From the NCBI GenBank assembly GCA_016792685.1, contig JAEULQ010000040.1, positions 1 to 36,368 on the forward strand: a stretch of 36,368 bases of DNA, given 5' to 3'. A model generated the notes under the pieces. It was not told the origin of the DNA. It saw nothing but the letters and a program-made list of their open reading frames with translations, and did not search any database. The DNA comes from Tabrizicola sp. Lineage in GTDB: Bacteria; Pseudomonadota; Alphaproteobacteria; Rhodobacterales; Rhodobacteraceae. Made by a program: the position numbers and the translations under genes. Below, one piece after another: positions 33,882 through 36,368 of the stretch; the first letter of the stretch is position 1; every line of letters begins with the position of its first letter.

Positions 33882-34952
33882 ATGAAGAAGACCCTCATCC
33901 TCACGACCGCCTTGGTCGGCTTTGGCTTTGCCGCCAACGCTGACGTGACGGTCATGTCCTGGGGCGGTGCCTATGGCGCGGCCCAGACCGAAGGCCATGT
34001 GAAGCCGTGGATGGCCGCAACTGGCAACGCCGCTATCATGGTCGACAGCGACAACCCGGCCCCGGCGATCAAGGCCATGGTCGAAGCCGGCAACGTCACC
34101 GTTGACGTCGCTTCGGTCGAATATGCCGACGCGATCCGTCTGTGCGACGAAGGCCTGCTGGAGCCGATCGACGCGGCCTCGCTGCCCGCGGGCGCTGACG
34201 GCACCCCGGCGGCCGACGACTTCTTCCCCGGGGCGGTGACGGAATGTGCCGTCTCGACCGACATCTGGTCGAACGTCTTCGCCTATGACACCACTAAGTT
34301 CCCGGAAGGCCCGACGACCGCCGCCGACTTCTTCGACCTGGAAAAGTTTCCCGGCAAGCGCGGCCTGAAGAAGGGTGCCAAGGCGGTTCTGGAATTCGCT
34401 CTGCTGGGCGATGGCGTCCCGGCGGCCGAGGTCTACGACGTGCTGAACACCCCCGAGGGCGTTGACCGCGCCTTTGCCAAGCTCGACACCATCAAGTCGG
34501 AAGTCGTCTGGTGGGAAGCCGGCGCTCAGGCTCCGCAGCTCTTGGCCGATGGCGAAGTCGCGATGACCACTGCCTACAACGGCCGGATCTTCGCCGCTGC
34601 AGTGGGCGAAGGCAAACCCTTCCAGATCGTCTGGGACGGCCAGATCTACGAGAACGAAAGCTATGTCGTTCCGAAGGGCGCGCCGAACAAGGACCTGGCG
34701 ATGGACTTCATCAAGTATGCCACATCGACCGAAGGTCTGCGCGCGCAGGCCGCGCATATCTCCTATGGTCCGCCGCGCAAGTCGGCCAACCTCGAGCCGA
34801 TCATCTACGCTGGCGACGGCAAGACCGAGATGGGTCCGCACCTGCCGACCAACCCGGCCAACCTGACCAACGCGCTTCTCACCTCGTCCGACTTCTGGGT
34901 CGACCATGACGCGGAACTGAACGAGCGCTTCCAGGCCTGGCTGTCGCAGTAA
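33882..34952 (+). CDS. Periplasmic substrate-binding protein of the polyamine-type importer
   Basis: A 356-residue exported solute-binding protein. The signal peptide MKKTLILTTALVGFGFAANA is cut before DVTVMSWGGAYGAAQ. The mature protein resembles the SBP_bac_8/PotD-like group: VMSWGGAYGAAQTEGHVKPW, a hinge at VDVASVEYADAI, and the ligand-site WWEAGAQAPQLLADGEVAM with TTAYNGRIFAA. It delivers substrate to the two permeases. The ATG at 33882 has AGGGAG at proper spacing and is followed directly by the signal peptide; the ATG at 33849 has no such box. A strong hairpin follows the stop. A polyamine or related cation is likely, but choline- or amino-acid-like ligands are not excluded. Confidence 0.93.
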   Translation: MKKTLILTTALVGFGFAANADVTVMSWGGAYGAAQTEGHVKPWMAATGNAAIMVDSDNPAPAIKAMVEAGNVTVDVASVEYADAIRLCDEGLLEPIDAASLPAGADGTPAADDFFPGAVTECAVSTDIWSNVFAYDTTKFPEGPTTAADFFDLEKFPGKRGLKKGAKAVLEFALLGDGVPAAEVYDVLNTPEGVDRAFAKLDTIKSEVVWWEAGAQAPQLLADGEVAMTTAYNGRIFAAAVGEGKPFQIVWDGQIYENESYVVPKGAPNKDLAMDFIKYATSTEGLRAQAAHISYGPPRKSANLEPIIYAGDGKTEMGPHLPTNPANLTNALLTSSDFWVDHDAELNERFQAWLSQ

Positions 34953-34962
34953 TCGACTTACC

Positions 34963-34988
34963 CGGGCGCGGGGGACACCTCGCGCCCG
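34963..34988 (+). terminator. Stem-loop between binding-protein and permease genes
   Basis: An 8-base perfect stem CGGGCGCG / CGCGCCCG with a 10-base loop, followed by ATTTCTTCT. It is 11 bases past the stop of the binding-protein gene. As in many importer operons it may act as a partial terminator or mRNA stabiliser that raises binding-protein levels over permease. Confidence 0.65.
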
Positions 34989-35009
34989 ATTTCTTCTGAC
35001 GAGGCAGGA

Positions 35010-36263
35010 ATGGCCGAGGCGACAACCGAACTTCTGACAACTGCCGATGGACGCCCGCTGAAAGCCGCGTTGGCCGCCGCCCAGTCGCGGGCCAAGCGCC
35101 GTGCCTTCTTTCTCGTCCTGCCGCTTCTGCTCTTCGTCCTGCTGACCTTCCTTGTCCCGATCGGCTACATGCTGAAACGGTCTTTCGAACATGACGGCTT
35201 CGCCTCGACCGCGCCTGCGCTGGTCGCCTGGTTTGAGGCCAACCCCGATTTTGACCCCGCGAACCCGCCGGAAGAAGCCTATGCCGCACTGGTTCAGGAT
35301 CTGGCCCGGATGCAGGTGGAAAAGACCACCGGTCTTTCGGGCACGCGGATCAATTACTCGGTCCCCGGCACGATCAGCCTTTTCAAGAAGGGCGCCCGCG
35401 AGGCCAAGGACCTGACCCCGCCCTTCAAGGAATCGCTGGTGGCGCTGGATGCCGACTGGGGCAGACCGGCCCTGTGGCGCGGGATGCAATCGGCGAGCCA
35501 CGTCTACACGGCCGAATTCTACCGGGTCGCGTCCGACATGAAGCTGAACGATGATGGCTGGGCCCGGGGCGAGGACAACGAGCGGATCTACCTCTATCTC
35601 TTCTTCAAGACCTTCTTGATCTCGGGCCTGATCACGGTGATCTGCCTCTTGCTGGCGTTCCCGGTTTCGCACCTCCTGGCAACCCTGCCGATGGCCAAGG
35701 CGTCGCTTCTGATGATCCTGGTCCTCTTGCCGTTCTGGACTTCGCTTCTGGTGCGAACGACCGCGTGGATCGCACTTCTGCAAGAGCAGGGGATCGTCAA
35801 CGACATCCTGGTGGGCATGGGGCTGATCGACGACGAGGGTCGCCTGACGATGATGTACAACATGACCGGCACCATCGTCGCGATGACGCATGTGCTGTTG
35901 CCGTTCATGATCCTGCCGCTCTACTCGGTCATGCGGGTCATCCCGCCGTCCTATGCCCGTGCCGCCCGATCGCTCGGGGCAACCAGCTGGACGACGTTCC
36001 GCAGGGTTTACCTGCCGCAGACCTTGCCCGGAATCGCAGCCGGCTCGCTCCTCGTCTTCATCCTGGCCGTCGGCTACTACATCACACCGGCGCTGGTTGG
36101 TGGTGCGGACGGGCAGTTGATCTCGAACCTGATCAGCTTCCACATGACCAAGTCGAACTGGTCACTGGCCGCCGCGATTGCCGCCATGCTTCTGGCCGCG
36201 ATCCTGGTGCTTTACTGGCTTTACGACCGGCTGATCGGCATCGACCGGCTGAAGCTCGGGTAA
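35010..36263 (+). CDS. ABC importer permease subunit 1 (PotB-like)
   Basis: A 417-residue inner-membrane permease. The first membrane segment is at about 32-54 (FFLVLPLLLFVLLTFLVPIGYML). Then comes an unusually large periplasmic loop of about 130 residues (about 58-190), followed by five more helices. The cytoplasmic EAA loop that docks the ATPase is near YARAARSLGATSWTTFRRVYLPQTLPG. PotB-type permeases are normally about 280-300 residues, so the loop is a real addition, possibly contacting the binding protein. ATG 35010 is preceded by GAGGCAGG. The second permease starts 10 bases downstream, in the same operon. Confidence 0.92.
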   Translation: MAEATTELLTTADGRPLKAALAAAQSRAKRRAFFLVLPLLLFVLLTFLVPIGYMLKRSFEHDGFASTAPALVAWFEANPDFDPANPPEEAYAALVQDLARMQVEKTTGLSGTRINYSVPGTISLFKKGAREAKDLTPPFKESLVALDADWGRPALWRGMQSASHVYTAEFYRVASDMKLNDDGWARGEDNERIYLYLFFKTFLISGLITVICLLLAFPVSHLLATLPMAKASLLMILVLLPFWTSLLVRTTAWIALLQEQGIVNDILVGMGLIDDEGRLTMMYNMTGTIVAMTHVLLPFMILPLYSVMRVIPPSYARAARSLGATSWTTFRRVYLPQTLPGIAAGSLLVFILAVGYYITPALVGGADGQLISNLISFHMTKSNWSLAAAIAAMLLAAILVLYWLYDRLIGIDRLKLG

Positions 36264-36273
36264 GGAGAACATC

Positions 36274-36368
36274 ATGGCCCTTCCCACCTATGCCTCTCCG
36301 CTGGAACGCGCCTGGTACTACACCTACATCGTGATCTGCGTGCTGGTGTTCCTGTTCCTGATCGCGCC
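36274..36368 (+). CDS. ABC importer permease subunit 2, truncated by window end
   Basis: The first 31 codons of a second permease: ATG at 36274 with AAGGAG 8 bases before. It begins MALPTYASPLERAWYY, then a hydrophobic segment TYIVICVLVFLFLIAP that is the start of helix 1. The rest runs beyond the window. Position after permease 1, 10 bases on, makes PotC-like the natural reading. Confidence 0.85.
   Translation, partial: MALPTYASPLERAWYYTYIVICVLVFLFLIA

Noticed and set aside
33867-36143. 758-codon open frame on the minus strand antisense to the binding protein and permease
   Set aside because: Low-complexity, Arg/Gly/Asp-rich translation with no family match; the plus-strand ABC genes have full motifs and ribosome sites.

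Overview
This window is a stretch of high-GC alphaproteobacterial chromosome, most likely from the family Rhodobacteraceae (Rhodobacter/Paracoccus/Gemmobacter-like). That reading rests on GC-rich codon use, glyQ and glyS flanking small lineage-type genes and followed by a PPDK-like gene, a cytochrome c-550-type gene beside ctaD, and the general look of the proteins. Nearly all of it is core metabolism. I see no phage, insertion sequence, CRISPR array or plasmid module.

Layout, left to right. (1) 54-4462 (+): glyQ, a small membrane-anchored protein, an FkbM-type methyltransferase and glyS form a translation operon. glyS carries a strikingly AT-richer in-frame insert. A PPDK-like protein (4553-7099) with an eroded ATP-grasp domain follows from its own probable promoter. 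(2) 7285-7911 (+): a secreted SleB-like cell-wall hydrolase. (3) 8003-11311 (+): folB (with a C-terminal extension), folP and glmM, tightly packed. (4) 11487-12766 (+): two overlapping genes for related small secreted proteins. (5) 12771-16477 (-): a glycosyltransferase, an adenosine-deaminase-family enzyme, a GFA/CENP-V zinc protein and ilvC with a strong terminator. (6) 16605-19839 (+): two coupled Lrp/AsnC regulators divergent from ilvC, then a mandelate-racemase-group enolase-superfamily enzyme and a class V aminotransferase, ending at a strong terminator. (7) 20079-22029 (-): a UbiH-family hydroxylase and a HAD pyrimidine-nucleotidase-type hydrolase. (8) 22126-22761 (+): a GntR/FadR regulator. 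(9) 22801-25887 (-): a membrane GT2 glycosyltransferase with an N-terminal MshEN-like domain, then carA. (10) 26070-26528 (+): yqeY. (11) 26560-31725 (-): a DUF2244 protein, an alpha/beta hydrolase, ctaD, a cytochrome c gene, lipB and soxR. (12) 31829 to the end (+): a VOC protein facing soxR across a perfect SoxR-box palindrome, tRNA-Leu(GAG), and a polyamine-type ABC importer whose second permease is cut by the window edge.

The parts that go beyond routine are the foreign-looking insert in GlyS, the PPDK paralogue that seems to have lost ATP-site residues while keeping the phospho-His and PEP sites, the MshEN-GT2 fusion (possible c-di-GMP control), the orphan enolase/aminotransferase pair under two Lrp regulators, and the SoxR/VOC unit. 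I found no large undescribed multi-gene system. All assignments come from reading translations and motifs by eye; no database search was run.
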